A DNA stretch of 64,000 nucleotides from Hyphodiscus hymeniophilus (GCA_016508695.1 VNKQ01000005.1:2170001-2234000); one strand, 5' to 3'; positions 33,509 through 46,003 are shown, counted from the first letter of the stretch. The notes: a model not told the origin generated them from the letters alone. Translations and numbers: made by a program.

Positions 33509-35116
33509 ATGACTGCTGAAAGACTTGTCAAACCATGGAAGCCAGGACCGCAACAAACCTATATATTCCAAAACGCCAGCATCGTCGACCCAGTCAGCGG
33601 CTCGATCCGGCCTTGCCAGACCGTCAAAATCTCGAATGGGATCATTGAATCTGTAAGGGGCACAGAAGAGGAATATGTAATCATTGGCACGGGAAAAGAG
33701 ATCGTGGTCGACCTAAACGGCAAATATCTCTGCCCAGGCCTCATAGACAACCGTAAGTGAACGTAAATCCGGCCTGTTTTCCACAAAAAAATCCTAGTCG
33801 CTCAAAAGCCCTGGAATACTTGGGCTTTATCAGAGAAATATGAGTAAAGCGTAAGGCTCCTAGCCGAACCAACTGCCAGGTGTGGACTTGAGAGTCTTGT
33901 CTATAAACCCCACTGTTCCTATTCACTCAAGCTTTCGAACATCCGGGAACATTCAGAGCAATTTCCACTGTACTCAAAGCTTTATGGTTTGCTGGAAATC
34001 TGGGGAAGCGATCGCTGACTACTTTTAGATGTGCATATCGCCGCTGTGCCGGGCGAGAAAAATCTCGGCGATCTATTCGCCCTCGACACAGAGATCACTC
34101 TGATGCGCCAGCCGTATGTATGTCAGCAAATGCTACGCCGTGGTTTCACATCCGTCCGCGACTGTGGCGGCGCAACGCTGGCGCTGAAAGAAGCGATCAA
34201 TGAGGGTGTAATCCATGGTCCAAGACTCTTCATAGCAGGCCACGGGTTGACACAGACCGGAGGGCACGGAGACCCGCGCGGTCCTCACAATCACACAGAT
34301 TGCTGCGGCGGTATCATGGCGCTGGGTCGCCTCTGTGACGGAGTCCCGGACTGCATCCGCGCTGCGAGAGAAGAGTTGAGGACGGGCGCTGATTTCATCA
34401 AGATCATGGCTGGAGGCGGTGTTGCTAGCCCGACCGACAAGCTCGAGAACGTGCAATTTACCGCTGACGAAGTCAAGGCTATTTCCGAGGTTGCTCGGAA
34501 CGCCAATACGTATGTGACAGCTCATGCCTATACGCCGAGATCGATACGGCACGCGATTGAGAACGGAGCAAACGGGATCGAGCATGGGAATTTTATCGAC
34601 GCCGAGACGGCTAAGTTTATGGCTGAAAGAGATGTCTTTCTTACGCCTACACTTGTCACGTACGCTGAAATGGCATCTCCTGAATTCTCTGGGTTTCTCC
34701 CCATTGAGTCCAAGGAGAAGAATGAGCAGGTTCTCAAAGCGGGGATTCGGTCATTACAAATTGCTGCAGAAGCTGGTGTTACCATTTGCTTTGGGACGGA
34801 TCTTTTAGGTCCGTTGATGGCTGCTCAGACAAAGGAATTTAGTCTGCGATCACAGGTTTTGAGTCCGAAAGCTATCCTGCAGAGTGCGACGATTCATCCT
34901 GCGAGGAGATTCGGGTTAGAGGGATTTTTGGGACAGATTAAGAAAGGCTTTGCAGCGGATTTGTTGATTCTGAAAGAGAATCCACTGGATGATATTTCGA
35001 TTCTCGATACGCCTGAAAAGCATGTGCTGGCAGTTATCAAAGATGGAAGGGTCTTTCATAGTCGGTGGTCGAGATTAGAGCAGGATGCCATTCCACCGAA
35101 GGAGATCATTGAATGA
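33509..35116 (+). CDS. Prolidase-like metal-dependent amidohydrolase
   Basis: Two exons, 33509-33752 and 34029-35116, give 443 residues. The split codon across the intron restores the first metal-binding motif as GLIDNHVHIAA. Further signatures of the amidohydrolase superfamily follow: DFIKIMAGGG, whose lysine is the likely bridging carboxylated residue, HAYTPRSIRHAI and IEHGNFI for two metal-binding histidines, and FGTDLLGP for the catalytic aspartate. The group includes Xaa-Arg/Xaa-Pro dipeptidases, imidazolonepropionase-like enzymes and mycotoxin-degrading hydrolases, so the substrate cannot be read from the sequence. No signal peptide is present; it is probably cytosolic. The intron is 276 nt, the longest I modelled, with GTAAGT and a GCTGAC branch close to its 3' end. 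It is downstream of, and codirectional with, the dienelactone hydrolase remnant. Confidence 0.9.
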
Positions 35117-37269
35117 AGAGGAAATAGCGTTTTTGAAGACATAGCGAGCGGCAGCTATACACATAGGCTTTACACCTAAGGTATAACATATTGCATAATT
35201 GCAGAGAGAAGAGACTGTCCCATGAATCACTTCACATATTCCAATCGCTGAAGTTATCTGAGGAGTTCGGAACCTACGGAATGACGTATTTCATCTAAAG
35301 CCTCCAGACCCCAGAATGTTCGGATGTTGCCAATAAAGCAGAATTAAAAGAGCTTCTCCCCTTCAATGATAAAATGGCGAGTCCAAAACGCGAGTCGGAG
35401 AGTCTTTGTCGTTCAAAATGTTTGACCGACCACTGGATTGTGCCACGTACTGAGGGTGCAAGGGCATTAGGGGAGATAAGGAAATACAATAACTTTTGAC
35501 GTTGGGGGGCTCATTACGAAAGGTCACAAACATGTAAAGGAAGCAAAGTTTGAGGGTCAAAGCCGTATTGTCGATTCCAGATGATCCTATCAGTTTCGGC
35601 CAGCATTACGCCCACAGAGCCTCCTCCTGCCAACTACCATGGATTTGCTCCATATCATTTGATTTGAGCATCAGTACTTGATCCACCACCTGATAGAACC
35701 GGATAGCCCCACTGTCACCGCAACATGCCGAACCGTTAAGACCACCCTCCTCTACAAGAATCCGTCGCCCCTCCTTGGCAAACTATGAGGAGTATAGCAC
35801 CGGACGAGCCAGCGATGTTGTACTCCGGACTGATGGCTAATAACAGCAGAAATCGCCACATATATCTGCTGTGCGCCGCTGTGACAAGAAAAATCAACGC
35901 TGTACCCAATACTTTGGAACATAATCATAGCTTTGGCAGATGGGATAGGACCCAAGCAACGCAATGTCGTCGTTACGCCGTATACTTCATAAGAAACTTC
36001 GTGGCTCGTAGGATATCCCCTGGCCATGGGGTGGATGCTGCTGCCCGCCATGATCTAACGGCACTGAGGTTGGTGCGGCTGGCTAACGATCCATCTTCCT
36101 GAGCGAACTTTAAGATCCCGCACCTAAGGAATCCATGTCAAAAATTCAATACCTAGGTGCGCCAGTTGCGATATGGCATTGACTTCGCATGAGACGATGT
36201 CTAGCTGCTCCGGGTGCACAGCATCTTCAACCTCTCGAAGAGAAATCGTCTCCTGGCAGGTATTGTGTGTTCGGGACTGTGTCATTCGGTCACATGGACT
36301 GCTCTGTCACTGATTAGCACTCATTTACGTTCAAAGGCCAAAATACCTTACATGATATTATGCATAGGCCAAGACCTAGCAATGTCTGCCACAAGATCTC
36401 GTCGTACAACGATATATCCGAACCAGGGGCAAGGTCAGGCTGCAGGACGTAGTAGTGAGACACTTGCCCGCCGCGACGGCTACAGCATAGCTTTCTGCTA
36501 CCCTACACGGGCCCGTAGCCCCTTCTTTCCATATCCGTTCTTCCCTTCTACAGTCAAAAACCGTCCTTAGAGGCCAAGAGGATGCAGGCTTTGAGAATCA
36601 GTGACGAAACTCCAGGAAGACGAGACCATCCCAACCCGCCGCGCACCGCGCGTTCCAAACTGAGCGTTTGTGTTCGTTGCACCGCAATGCAACAATCTCT
36701 GGATTTTCATGGGCCGAGTCCCATACGCTGGCTTCGGAGCAAAGTCATGGCGGTGGAACCATGCTTACTATCACGCCTATCTCCTTCAGAAAAAATCCCG
36801 CTCAGTTGGTACCGACAGCCGTACAAGTCTCAAGGGTAAGACTTGCTTCTACTACATGCAATATCGTTGGCTGCGCCACACCAAATGACACTGCATGTAG
36901 GGCCATCGTCCGGGTATCTAGACAGACTCTAGATACCGTTCTTGTTCCACCTCGACTCGTAAAAGGACCGGGAGACCGTTCGAAGGCATGCGGAACGGGG
37001 GCCTTTTAACGTCGTGGTGCCCAGGACCAACGAATTGGTGCTGCTTCTATGCTGCATGTGTGTTGCAGGATTCGAACTGCTAGTGAATGTCAGAAGGCTG
37101 ATGCGAGGTGTCGAGATGAACCGAATAAAGCAGCTCGGCTGCGACTTGTGCGCTTGTGCACACCGTATTGAAGCCATCGACTTTCGTCCATGTCGTTCGC
37201 CACCAGTATCGGTGTCACGTAATCCCTGTGGGCTAGGCGAAATCCTTGGCAGTAACTTGAATAGGATCC
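35117..37269. other. Intergenic region, convergent 3' ends
   Basis: About 2.2 kb between the tails of the amidohydrolase and the second Zn2Cys6 gene. The frames are short and have no motif. A tRNA-like T-loop near 37066 did not hold up. Nothing is supported. Confidence 0.45.
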
Positions 37270-40152
37270 TCAGCCAAAGAATTCTCCTGCGGCAAGAGTC
37301 TCCCATGGTTTTCCAGTTTCCCAGACCCGTTCCATCAGTGTGCGAGCTCTGTGGATTTGAGTCATCCCAAAGCGTTCAATGCTTTTGATTCTATCCAGTA
37401 TGTCCGCCCTTTGCCTCTCATCTTGTGTCTCAACTCCAGCTGTAAACATTGGAAACAGTAAACATGCCTCGGCACTGCTGCCCTTCCTGACTTTGTACAG
37501 CGCCCCAAATATCTCGCGCACGGCATGCTGAACGTCGGGATGTGTCGAAGGCTTCGCAAATATGCGTCGATGGAGATGTACGAGCCCAGCCAAATGGAAG
37601 GCTTCATTCGTGGCGGCCATCTCTAGACTGTCCCATTGATATGCTGCTTCCCCGGTCGATTGCATGTGGGTACATGGTTTTGCCGGATGGTCCTGAGACG
37701 CACTGAGCTCGAGCTCTAAGGTCTGCGCTCGTGTTACGATATCTTCCGATGGCTTCCAATCCGCTAAGAGAATGTGATCGGGTCCAATACGTTGACCATC
37801 GCAGACTCTGGACAACTCTGCAATTTTTGCGAGAATGCGAACACATCGGCTAGTGAAGCCAAGAATGCAGTCAATCTGGTAATCATTATCTTCATCGATT
37901 TCGTAGTCCCATATCCATACCGAAGATGATGAGTTTATTTTGCCACCACTCAAGCTTTCAAGGATATCGAGATATGCAAACCAACTCCATAGGAAAGACG
38001 AGACTTTGTCACCACGAGAAACAGTTTCCATTCTCTGTGGTCCACCTCTGGCAGTGATCATTTGGCGAGCGGTGTCGAGATGTTTCTGCCACGGCACAGC
38101 GACACCAAAGGCCTTGGGTGAAATGATTTCAAGGGATGCCAGCATGATAGCAGTGGCCAAATTAGCATTCGAGATAATTTCATCTGGATTATCGAGAGCA
38201 TGTCGAAGATTAGGAAATATGTCTTGAACCCATAACGCTATACGAGTAGCCGGCTCTGGCTGTCGGAGCAGACGTGCTCGATGCGACGCAGAGTATGCAA
38301 GAAGGAGATTAAGAAGATGATCGTCCTGGACTGCCATTTGAGGTAAGATCATCTTGAAAGGATTTGACGAGCAGTTGTGTGGGACAAGACAACCCGCCGT
38401 ATGATTCAAAAAATGATGCTGGAATCAGTTAGTGCCCGTCCTCGGATTTGGCAGGAGCCACATTATTCAAAGGTTATAGGACGTATTCGGACAGACTTAC
38501 GAAGTACTGTACAAATGTTAATAAGAGTCTGGGTCTCTCAGGGAACCAGGCCATTAGGTTAGTTTGAGAGAATGGGTATCTGGGGTCTGGGCTCTGGGCT
38601 TAGGAAGGATCGGGTGGCTTACCAAAAGATTCATGGGATTCTCCAAAAGCCTGCTCGGCAACGGTTCCAGCGCTCGAGGGATGCAAATGGCGACGGGTTT
38701 GTCATAATAGCCCCCATTCTCGAATGCAGTATTATTGGTTTCCATTCCAAATCCAAATTCGATTGGTCCAAACTCGCCGTCATCATCAATGACAAGGTCA
38801 AGGTGATCCCTCATGGCAATTGGAGAAGATCCGGTAATTGCATTCATGTCATCATTCTCCCCAATATCCAGATCCTTGAAACCTCTATCTAGACCCCAAG
38901 TGGTGGTATCCTGATAGACGTCTCGTATTTCAAGCGACCAATCCCGAACTTCAGAGCTATTTTGAGTGCCTGAGATATTTTGATGGGACATTCCGGGGGG
39001 TCCAGATAAGAGTGACGAGACAGATAGTCGTCGTAAATCTGGGGACCCGTGAGATGAAGCCTTTGTATACATTTTATAGCCATCATCGCTGTGACTTGAA
39101 GCCGAAGTTAAAGGTGTTCCAACAGAGCTCGGAGGCGGGGCAATTATGGAATTAATGACTTGAGGGTCTGTAACAAAGTTTGAAGTAACATTTGGTGGAG
39201 GCATCGTGGGATCGTAGGACGGGCTGTTGCCATCCTGACCTGTTTGATAACGAGTACGCTTCGTAGGTCGCTCAAAGCTGCCAGTGTTAGGCGATCCCCC
39301 ATCTCCTTTTCCATTGCCGTAGAATGGGAGCGTGGGTGTTGGACTGTCAACGTTCTGCACCGCGGGGCTACGAGTCGAGAAAGTGCTTGCACTCGGGCTT
39401 CGAACATCAGAATCACCCGCCGATGAGACTGAATCCTCCAAGCCTTGGCCAGGAAATCTACTAAAGATGGGAGATGGCTGGGTCAATATTGGCGCTGTAG
39501 GTGTGAGTGATTGATACCTCTCGTAACTCTGTGTGTATTGTTGTTCGGGTCGTCCACCGAAAAAGCCATTCTGATATATCGGTGTGGAAGAAGCCATGGA
39601 GCCCATAAGAGCAGGATCGATTACTGACATGTCGGTAGGCCGAGGCTTCGACACATCTTGAGGCTTTGGAGCATAGTGGTTTTGGGCTTCGCTTTCGAAC
39701 GTATTGTCAGAACGCGGTATGGGGAGGCTATCGACTTTGGATGCTTGAGGCTTCGTTTGGAAGGATGCTGCCTGGAACTGTAGCTGTCTAGGGTTTGGTA
39801 TCGTGGATGAATCTCCTGTACCCGGTCTGGTTGGTCCAGCACTTATCTCGTCCACGGAAAAGCTAATCTGGCCTGGGCTGGCATTTCCATCGACCTTCTT
39901 TCTCCCTCTGCCTTCCCAATTCAACCGTATGCTGTAATCACAGGTCTCTCCCTGCCTTTGGCAGTTTACGCACCCCGGCCGAGCTTCGTCACATTTTACT
40001 TTCCGATTCTTGCATGGCCTAGAAAGAGATCAGTCAATATGTGGATCTCAGAGAGCCGAGCAGACGATGATCAGAAAAGGCAGAACGAACCAACACCCGT
40101 TTCGGCTCCTCCTCTTGGGCTCTGGGGCTCCAGGCTTCTTCGGCCGTGGCAT
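37270..40152 (-). CDS. Zn2Cys6 transcription factor with a 6-nt microexon
   Basis: Minus-strand exons 40152-40091, 40018-38623, 38506-38501 and 38418-37270 give 870 residues. Intron 1 splits the Trp codon in the zinc cluster; joined, the cysteines are at 20, 23, 30, 37, 40 and 47 (RNGCWPCKNRKVKCDE). A long Ser/Pro/Gln-rich linker of about 400 residues follows, then the fungal-specific domain, with GCLVPHNCSSNPFKMILP and LLLAYSASHRARLL near residue 495. Between MNLL and HHFLNH the bases TACTTC (Tyr-Phe) are flanked by ACAG and GTAAG, so a 6-nt exon between introns of 116 and 82 nt completes the conserved NLL-YF-HHFLNHT. The C-terminal half keeps the alpha-helical pattern to the end. A nuclear regulator; targets unknown. 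It is tail to tail with the amidohydrolase, across 2.2 kb. Confidence 0.88.
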
Positions 40153-40668
40153 AATGACATGGAGGCACCTTGGGGGTTAGGTACAGAGCTCAAAGCGGAC
40201 GTCCTGAGATTCGATTCAAAGCGTGGGGGCTAATCGAGAGCCCGGGTCGCCCACAATTTTGTGCTTCGTAGACCGGGCTATGATATGTTTGGTCTGCATT
40301 GACATATCGCCGACGGCAGAAATGCTATAATGAAACAAACTCGGGCATGGTTGGGAGAGATTGAGGGAAGCCTCGAGTAGCTTGAGGTCTTGCCGCTCTT
40401 GAGATTGCGCTAATCCCTGATAAGCTTGGTGCCTCATGATATAGGCCACAATTTCAACTGACATCGCTCTTTCTGAATCTGTAAGAATTCGGTGAAGATG
40501 ATGGCTATGCAGTAATTCAAGCATACCATGGAGGAGTGATGTGAGGTTGGTTCTTGTGAAGACCTCTACTCTAATCTTCATGACGTCTGTAGAACGAGGC
40601 TGAAAGTCAATATTGACAGGTTTATCCGAGATCGCACCGATAGTGGGCGACTTGATCGTTGTATTCCA
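40153..40668. other. Promoter of the Zn2Cys6 gene and 3' flank of the cyclophilin
   Basis: 516 bases. A 121-codon minus-strand frame at 40216-40581 has no motif and lies in the likely leader of the regulator. Nothing else was seen. Confidence 0.4.
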
Positions 40669-42625
40669 TTACATAATTTCTATGTTTAGGATCTTAATGT
40701 CTTCCTCCGGCTTCTCTTTATAGACCCTAGTATTTTCGATTTTATGAATGACATCCAAACCCTGAATAGCCCTACCAAAGATCGTATGCTTGTTGTCAAG
40801 CCATGGCTGTGAAGGGTTAGTTTGGGCTATCAATGTATACACTGAAACAACTCACTGTTTTTTCGGTCGTGATGAAGAACTGACTTCCATTGGTATTGGT
40901 GTTGGGTCCCGTATTCGCCATGCTCACGGTGTATGGTTTGTCGTGCCGCAGTGTGCTGAATTCGTCTTCGAATCCATGCCCCCAAATACTTTCTCCACCA
41001 GTTCCGTCTCCTAAGGGATCACCACCTTGTATCATAAATTTGCGGATGACCCTGTGAAAAATGGTATTATTGTAATATCCATTTTTAGAATGTGTGACGA
41101 AATTCTCTACGGTCTTCGGAGCTGCGTCTGGGAATAGACGGATATGGATATCCCCAAAATTAGTGTGAATGATGGCAGCGGTTCCGCTTTCTGCGACTTT
41201 CTCCGCGACTGCTTTTCGTGCGTTTGTGTTTGTTGGTTTCTCATTCTGAACATCTCTCTCAGATTTGGAGATTTCTTCGTCGTTCGTAAACATGTAAAAT
41301 CGAACTTTGTTGACACCAGTCGTGAATATGATTGGATCACGAACTTCTGATTCTTGAAGAAGAGGGTTGTTAGAAGCTGCCATAGCAACAGTCGTTATAC
41401 CCTTCTTCTGCGGCGCTCCTTGATACATAGCAATACTGAGGGGTCGATAGTTCTCATCCTTTCCATACAACTTGACTACCCGATTGGTGTAGGTATTCAA
41501 AACCTTCGTGCCCAGCATTGAACCGTAAATGATGAAGTGCCCAGTCTCGTCGAAGATCACATTGACCTTGTTTCGCAGCGCGGGGCTTTCAATTTCCCGT
41601 TCGGTTGCCAATCGCCGCCCGAACTCGACATCCTCTAATTTCTGCAATGCAGTGCCGGCTTGTTGCATTTCTTCAATGATTTTAACAGACTCGTCGTAGG
41701 TTCGATATAGTTTTCCGGTCGGGAAATCGAAGACCCTGACTTTCCGATCTGGGAATGAGAAGGTTGCAAATTGCGAACCATTAGGCGAGATGGTTAGAGA
41801 GGCGGGTGTTGACTTCGCCTTCTTAAATTCGAAAAGGTTTGTGGAGCTTTTATATTCGAAGACATTGTCGGGCTTCTCGTAGGTACCAGGCCGCCAGTAT
41901 TCGATCATTCCATTCTCGTCCGCCGAAACAACGCAGTCATAGGCATCGTTGAATGCCATCAAGGATACCACACTGCGATGTAATCCAGATATTGTGTGTA
42001 TCGGTTCCTGATTTTCTCCTCTTCCATCATATATTCGTATTGTGTGATTGACCTCATCCGAAACCGCAAGCAGTGGAAGCGAAGCTCCTCTCTTATGTAC
42101 CCAACATACACACTTGGGAGTGAACTCCATTGTCAACATCGACAGTAGGTCGAAGGTCATAACGTCGAAGATCTTAATGCTCTTATCCGCCCCAGCTGTA
42201 GCAAAACTTCTCCCATCGGCACTGACAGAGACGCTCTTGATATCTCCAGTGTGAGCTTGGAACTCCTTGACGAACTCAATACCCTCTCCTCCCTTCTTCC
42301 AAAACTTGACAACGCCATCAACAGAACTCGTAATTAGGAAGTCGGTAAGAGGCGTCATGGTAACGAAGGAGAGTTGCTCTTTGTGCATGAGCGACTTGGA
42401 GTATCGAGCTGACTTTGGGAGAGCAGATATATAGAGCTTTTCATATGGTAGCTTCCGACGTTTCTTCTTGGGAGCTTCCGCAGATGGAAGCTGTGGGCCC
42501 ATATCGTCGTCAGATGAGGAGTCTGCGATGCGATTAGAAGGAGTCGCAGAATCTGGGAGCTGTTTCATACCATCATCGTCAGATCGTCTTCTTTTGTTCG
42601 ATTCCATTTCTCCTTCTGCGGCCAT
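40669..42625 (-). CDS. WD40-repeat cyclophilin (PPWD1-like peptidyl-prolyl isomerase)
   Basis: Two minus-strand exons, 42625-40856 and 40806-40669, give 635 residues; the intron is 48-51 nt with an ACTAAC branch. The start at 42625 (MAAEGEMESNKRRR) is preferred to an in-frame ATG 30 codons upstream, which has no family support. The N-terminus is acidic with a KKKRRK nuclear-type signal, then about four WD40 blades (VDGVVKFWKK, ADKSIKIFDV, HTIRIYDGRG, DENGMIEYWRP). The C-terminal cyclophilin domain has FHRVIRKFMIQGGD, GSQFFITT and, after the intron, PWLDNKHTIFG. It isomerises X-Pro bonds and in other eukaryotes is associated with late spliceosomes. The gene is divergent from the AIG1-like gene with only 251 bases between starts. 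Confidence 0.95.
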
Positions 42626-42876
42626 CTTGAGTTCTGTCTTGGAGTGCAAAGGGCTGAATGACGAGAAAATTGGATCTTCAGGCACAACAAACCCAAAAAT
42701 GAACGAACCCTGCAAGGCTGAGGGCCCACTTATTTCGGAGACTCTCCACCGATTCGGCTGACGTCAAAGTGTGAATTGCTCTTGGTGATATTTTTCTGAA
42801 GTCATACATTCTTGTTTGTTGTTGTCGTCGTCGTTGCTGTTGTTGCTGTTGTTCTTTTCTGCAGTAGTCCACCAAT
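42626..42876. promoter_or_regulatory. Short bidirectional promoter with a triplet tract
   Basis: 251 bases separate the start codons of the cyclophilin (-) and AIG1-like (+) genes. An imperfect TTG/TCG/CTG triplet tract runs from about 42816 to 42853, in the leader of the plus-strand gene. No TATA box is obvious. Confidence 0.5.
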
Positions 42877-43663
42877 ATGGCATCCGCATCCCAAAAGCTC
42901 ATAGCTCGCCATCCCCTCCAGCGTCTCTCCTCTCCCTCACGGAGCTTCTCAGCAGTCGTCCATCTGGCTGGCATCGTCTCCTTCTCGCTCTCCTATAAAT
43001 ACCTAGTTGACTTCCCGTCCATGATCAATGAGTCTTACGGCTGGCACTGGCAATACCTTACCATCATCGGCTTGACCATAGCCATGGCAACCTTCATCTT
43101 CGGTCTCTTCGCGGATATAACACTCTCGCCCCGACTCTTCCTGATTAAAAACACTCTCTCCTTATGTTCGGCGCCTCTCGAAGTCCTCATTAGTATACTC
43201 TATTGGGGAATTAGCGCTATTGACAAGACGCTGGTGGTTCCTCCTGAAATTCATATTGCTCCCTGGGCGGACGTCGGCTTCCATGCTATGCCGTCGATTC
43301 TACTCGTTATCGACCTGCTCTTCCTGTCACCTCCTTGGACTATCACAGCATTTCCAGCTATGGGGCTGAGCTCGGTGCTAGCGGTTTCGTATTGGGCTTG
43401 GGTCGAGCATTGCTACCAGCACAACGGCTTGTAAGTCACGTTTCTTTCCATTCAGGCCATCCCGGCTGATGGCTAACGTGCTTCACAGCTATCCATATCC
43501 GTTGTTCGGGAAGCTGGACACCACTCAACGGGCTATGCTCTTCACGATTGCGGCCTTGACTATGACTGCGAGTACGGCTATGTTGCAATGGCTTTATGGG
43601 AGAGTCAACGGCCTGCAAGGGAAGCAAAAGATAGCCCACCCTGACAACATCAAAGGGGAATGA
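42877..43663 (+). CDS. FAR-17a/AIG1-like multi-pass membrane protein
   Basis: Exons 42877-43430 and 43489-43663 give 242 residues; the 58-nt intron begins GTAAGT and has CTAAC. There are about six hydrophobic segments (for example VVHLAGIVSFSLSY and PSILLVIDLLFL). In animals AIG1 and ADTRP are membrane threonine hydrolases of fatty-acid esters of hydroxy fatty acids. Their active-site pair can be matched here to Thr62 in QYLTIIGL and His136 in VGFHAMPS, followed by the conserved Asp in LLVIDLLF. Location is probably the ER. The C-terminus is short and polar. Family assignment is firm, the reaction in fungi is inferred. Confidence 0.88.
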
Positions 43664-44136
43664 TTTGAGTCAACATCCATTTTGAGCATAGCGGCTGGCG
43701 CAACATATAGACTAGAAATTTAGTGCACGGCATCAGACTTGTTATATCCTCCACCAAGCTCTGACGATCCTTTTCACCGTCTCGAGGGCAGTCTACCCAT
43801 CCTGTATTTATCAACCGTCCTAATTTGACGCACTCGAGTCCCCCTTCTTATGTCGTGTTCGTCTTCATTCATTCAACACTTCGACTGCCCGTAGCTACTA
43901 TGTTGCCTTGGTGCCTTCTATGGATATTCAATTCCACGCGTGTACCATGCTTCCTCTACCCATCGTTTATGTCTTTTCACTGCGTGAAGAGCTAACGTCC
44001 TCCGAGTCAATCCTATAAGACACATCAGCTCAAGCGTGTTGACTATTGCTCAAATAGCAACAGAATCGGCGTCAAGATGACAAAACATACTGCACCCATT
44101 CCATCGTTCATTTTCTCACAATGCTTACCCCATATC
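43664..44136. other. Convergent 3' region
   Basis: 473 bases between the tails of the AIG1-like gene and the truncated regulator. No feature was seen. Confidence 0.4.
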
Positions 44137-44892
44137 CTATCCATTATCATCCGTCCCTTTCTCCCGTGAAATCGCGCCGCTCTTCATCCCACCCTTCACG
44201 AAAGGCGGCAGCCCCTCCAACCACACCTCCACCCTTCCCAGAACCCTCTCCCTATCTGGCAGAGGCGGTGGCTCCATATTCGACCCCGTCAGCGTCAAGC
44301 CCGTTTGGATCGTACTTTCCATTCCCGTCCAACACAACGAAGGCACCGAGTCCCACTCGATCTCCTCTATGATTTCTTCGACAGTGGTTTGTGTGACTTT
44401 CATCTTGTGATCGTTCCTCCCCTGCTCGTCTGTGAGGAAGCCGCGTTGGCGCAGCATCGTCTCCATCCGCGAAATCCGCTCGGCCATTCGATCTAGACTG
44501 CCTCTTCTGCACTGCTGGTTATTCTCTATCCACGGAGGACCGGAAACGGAAAGGTAACAGGAACGAATGCATACTTCTCATTCCCCTTGTTCCTTCTCAG
44601 GATGTTCTTGAGTGAACACTCGGTTTCATGGACCTGACATGAGGCGCAGGAAGACGTTCCTCCGCGACATTTTACTTTCTTCCTCCTGCATAGATCGCAT
44701 GCCTGGAATGTTATTCTCTTTTGATACAGAGAGATGCACCGAGGGACTCACCAGCTCTGACTTTCGTTTCTTGCTGGTTCCGCTTCCCGGCTCCGATATT
44801 TCGCCATATCTAAGGTCAGATATTGGAAGGGCAAGTTCTGGTAGACGCTGGACCGGCGCTCGCTGGCCCTCGTGGGATTGAATGGCTTCCAT
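44137..44892 (-). CDS. Short Zn2Cys6 protein lacking a regulatory domain, probably truncated
   Basis: Minus-strand exons 44892-44752, 44702-44575 and 44506-44137 give 212 residues. The zinc cluster starts exactly at the second exon: ACDLCRRKKVKC, then CASC and TEC, six cysteines in the usual spacing. Intron 1 is 49 nt and intron 2 is 68 nt (GTATGC...TGCAG). The linker motif RGSLDRMAERISRME is the dimerisation-like helix seen after many zinc clusters, and PLPDRERVLGRVE matches the first helix of the fungal-specific domain. The frame then runs into a Gly/Lys-rich stretch and stops, so the roughly 400-residue regulatory domain is missing. No continuation is evident in 43664-44136 on this strand. 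It may be a pseudogene, or a DNA-binding-only competitor of a related factor. Confidence 0.7.
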
Positions 44893-46003
44893 GGAAGTCG
44901 AGTTTGTACTCTCGTGGTACCTTTCAGTTGAGTTGACAGTGTTCAAAACGGTCGAAAGTACAAATTAGCCCAGCTCAGAGCAAGTAATACATATTAACGG
45001 CCGGTGCAGTTTGAAATTACTCTTCCGTATACTGTTGGAGTGACATCAGACTCAATGCCAGACGAATATGGAATCAAAAAGAGATTAGGAATTCCAGAGG
45101 CGCATACAGGAACAAGCAACATCAAAGTCTCACTAAAGTATGGATGAACCACGGGAGGGGAACACGCGAGTTTAAGCAACAGAGACAGAAGAGTGGCACT
45201 GCTTAGTCGAGTGCTGTCAGCAGCACCCTCGTCCTTTCGGTTTCAACACGGCACTCGGTAAGGGCAGGATGGAATTACGACTCCACAGACAGACGAACTC
45301 CACGGACGAGCTCAAAACTCCAGCCCGGGGCATGCCCGCTACTTGCAGCAGCAACGCAAGTTACGCAACAGTGGTATAATCCAAATTATCCAATGGTGTG
45401 ATTGCGGTCATGCAGCGGGAAGCGGAAACCCCGGACATAAGTAAACTCGGAACCCGGAACTGGTGGGAGCCTTTGCCTCGCGGCGATAAGGAATTACACG
45501 AGTACAACACAGAGCGATTAGAAGACTATTTGAAACAAAATATGTGTATGACATGTAATGATTTGCTCGCGACCACCAGCGACTAATGGTTCGGAGGAAG
45601 GGGGCTCATGCGAGACATTGAGCGAGAGCATTGGCGGCTCAATTCGCCGAACCGCGAGCCGAAGCTGTGAGAAATGTTGCTGACAAGCAACATTAATAGA
45701 AATACTGTAGCAACGTCCTTACCTTTTTCCCTCTAATAAATGCGCGCCGGACGATATAGCGTTGGGATGCGAAGCGATCTAGCTTTGATTCAGGTCACTT
45801 TGGGAATGCGAGAGCCCGGAAGATGATATATGACCGTGACAGCCTTGAGCGCTATGCTTACTTGATGGATCACGGGCACTGTGATTGGCTCCCATGCATG
45901 CGTGGATTGACATTTTGCCTTTTGAAAAAGATCAAAATGTCTTTGGTTCGCAACCAGTTTTTTGGCTATTTGAATCTATGACAACTGATGAAGCGATACG
46001 CCT
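44893..46003. other. Intergenic region
   Basis: About 1.1 kb between the promoter of the truncated regulator and the tail of the NF-X1 gene. Frames are short and motif-free; nothing is supported. Confidence 0.45.

Noticed and set aside
37055..37100. tRNA-like T-loop (GGATTCGAAC) on the minus strand
   Set aside because: The T stem has a mismatch and no D arm, anticodon arm or acceptor stem could be paired around it.
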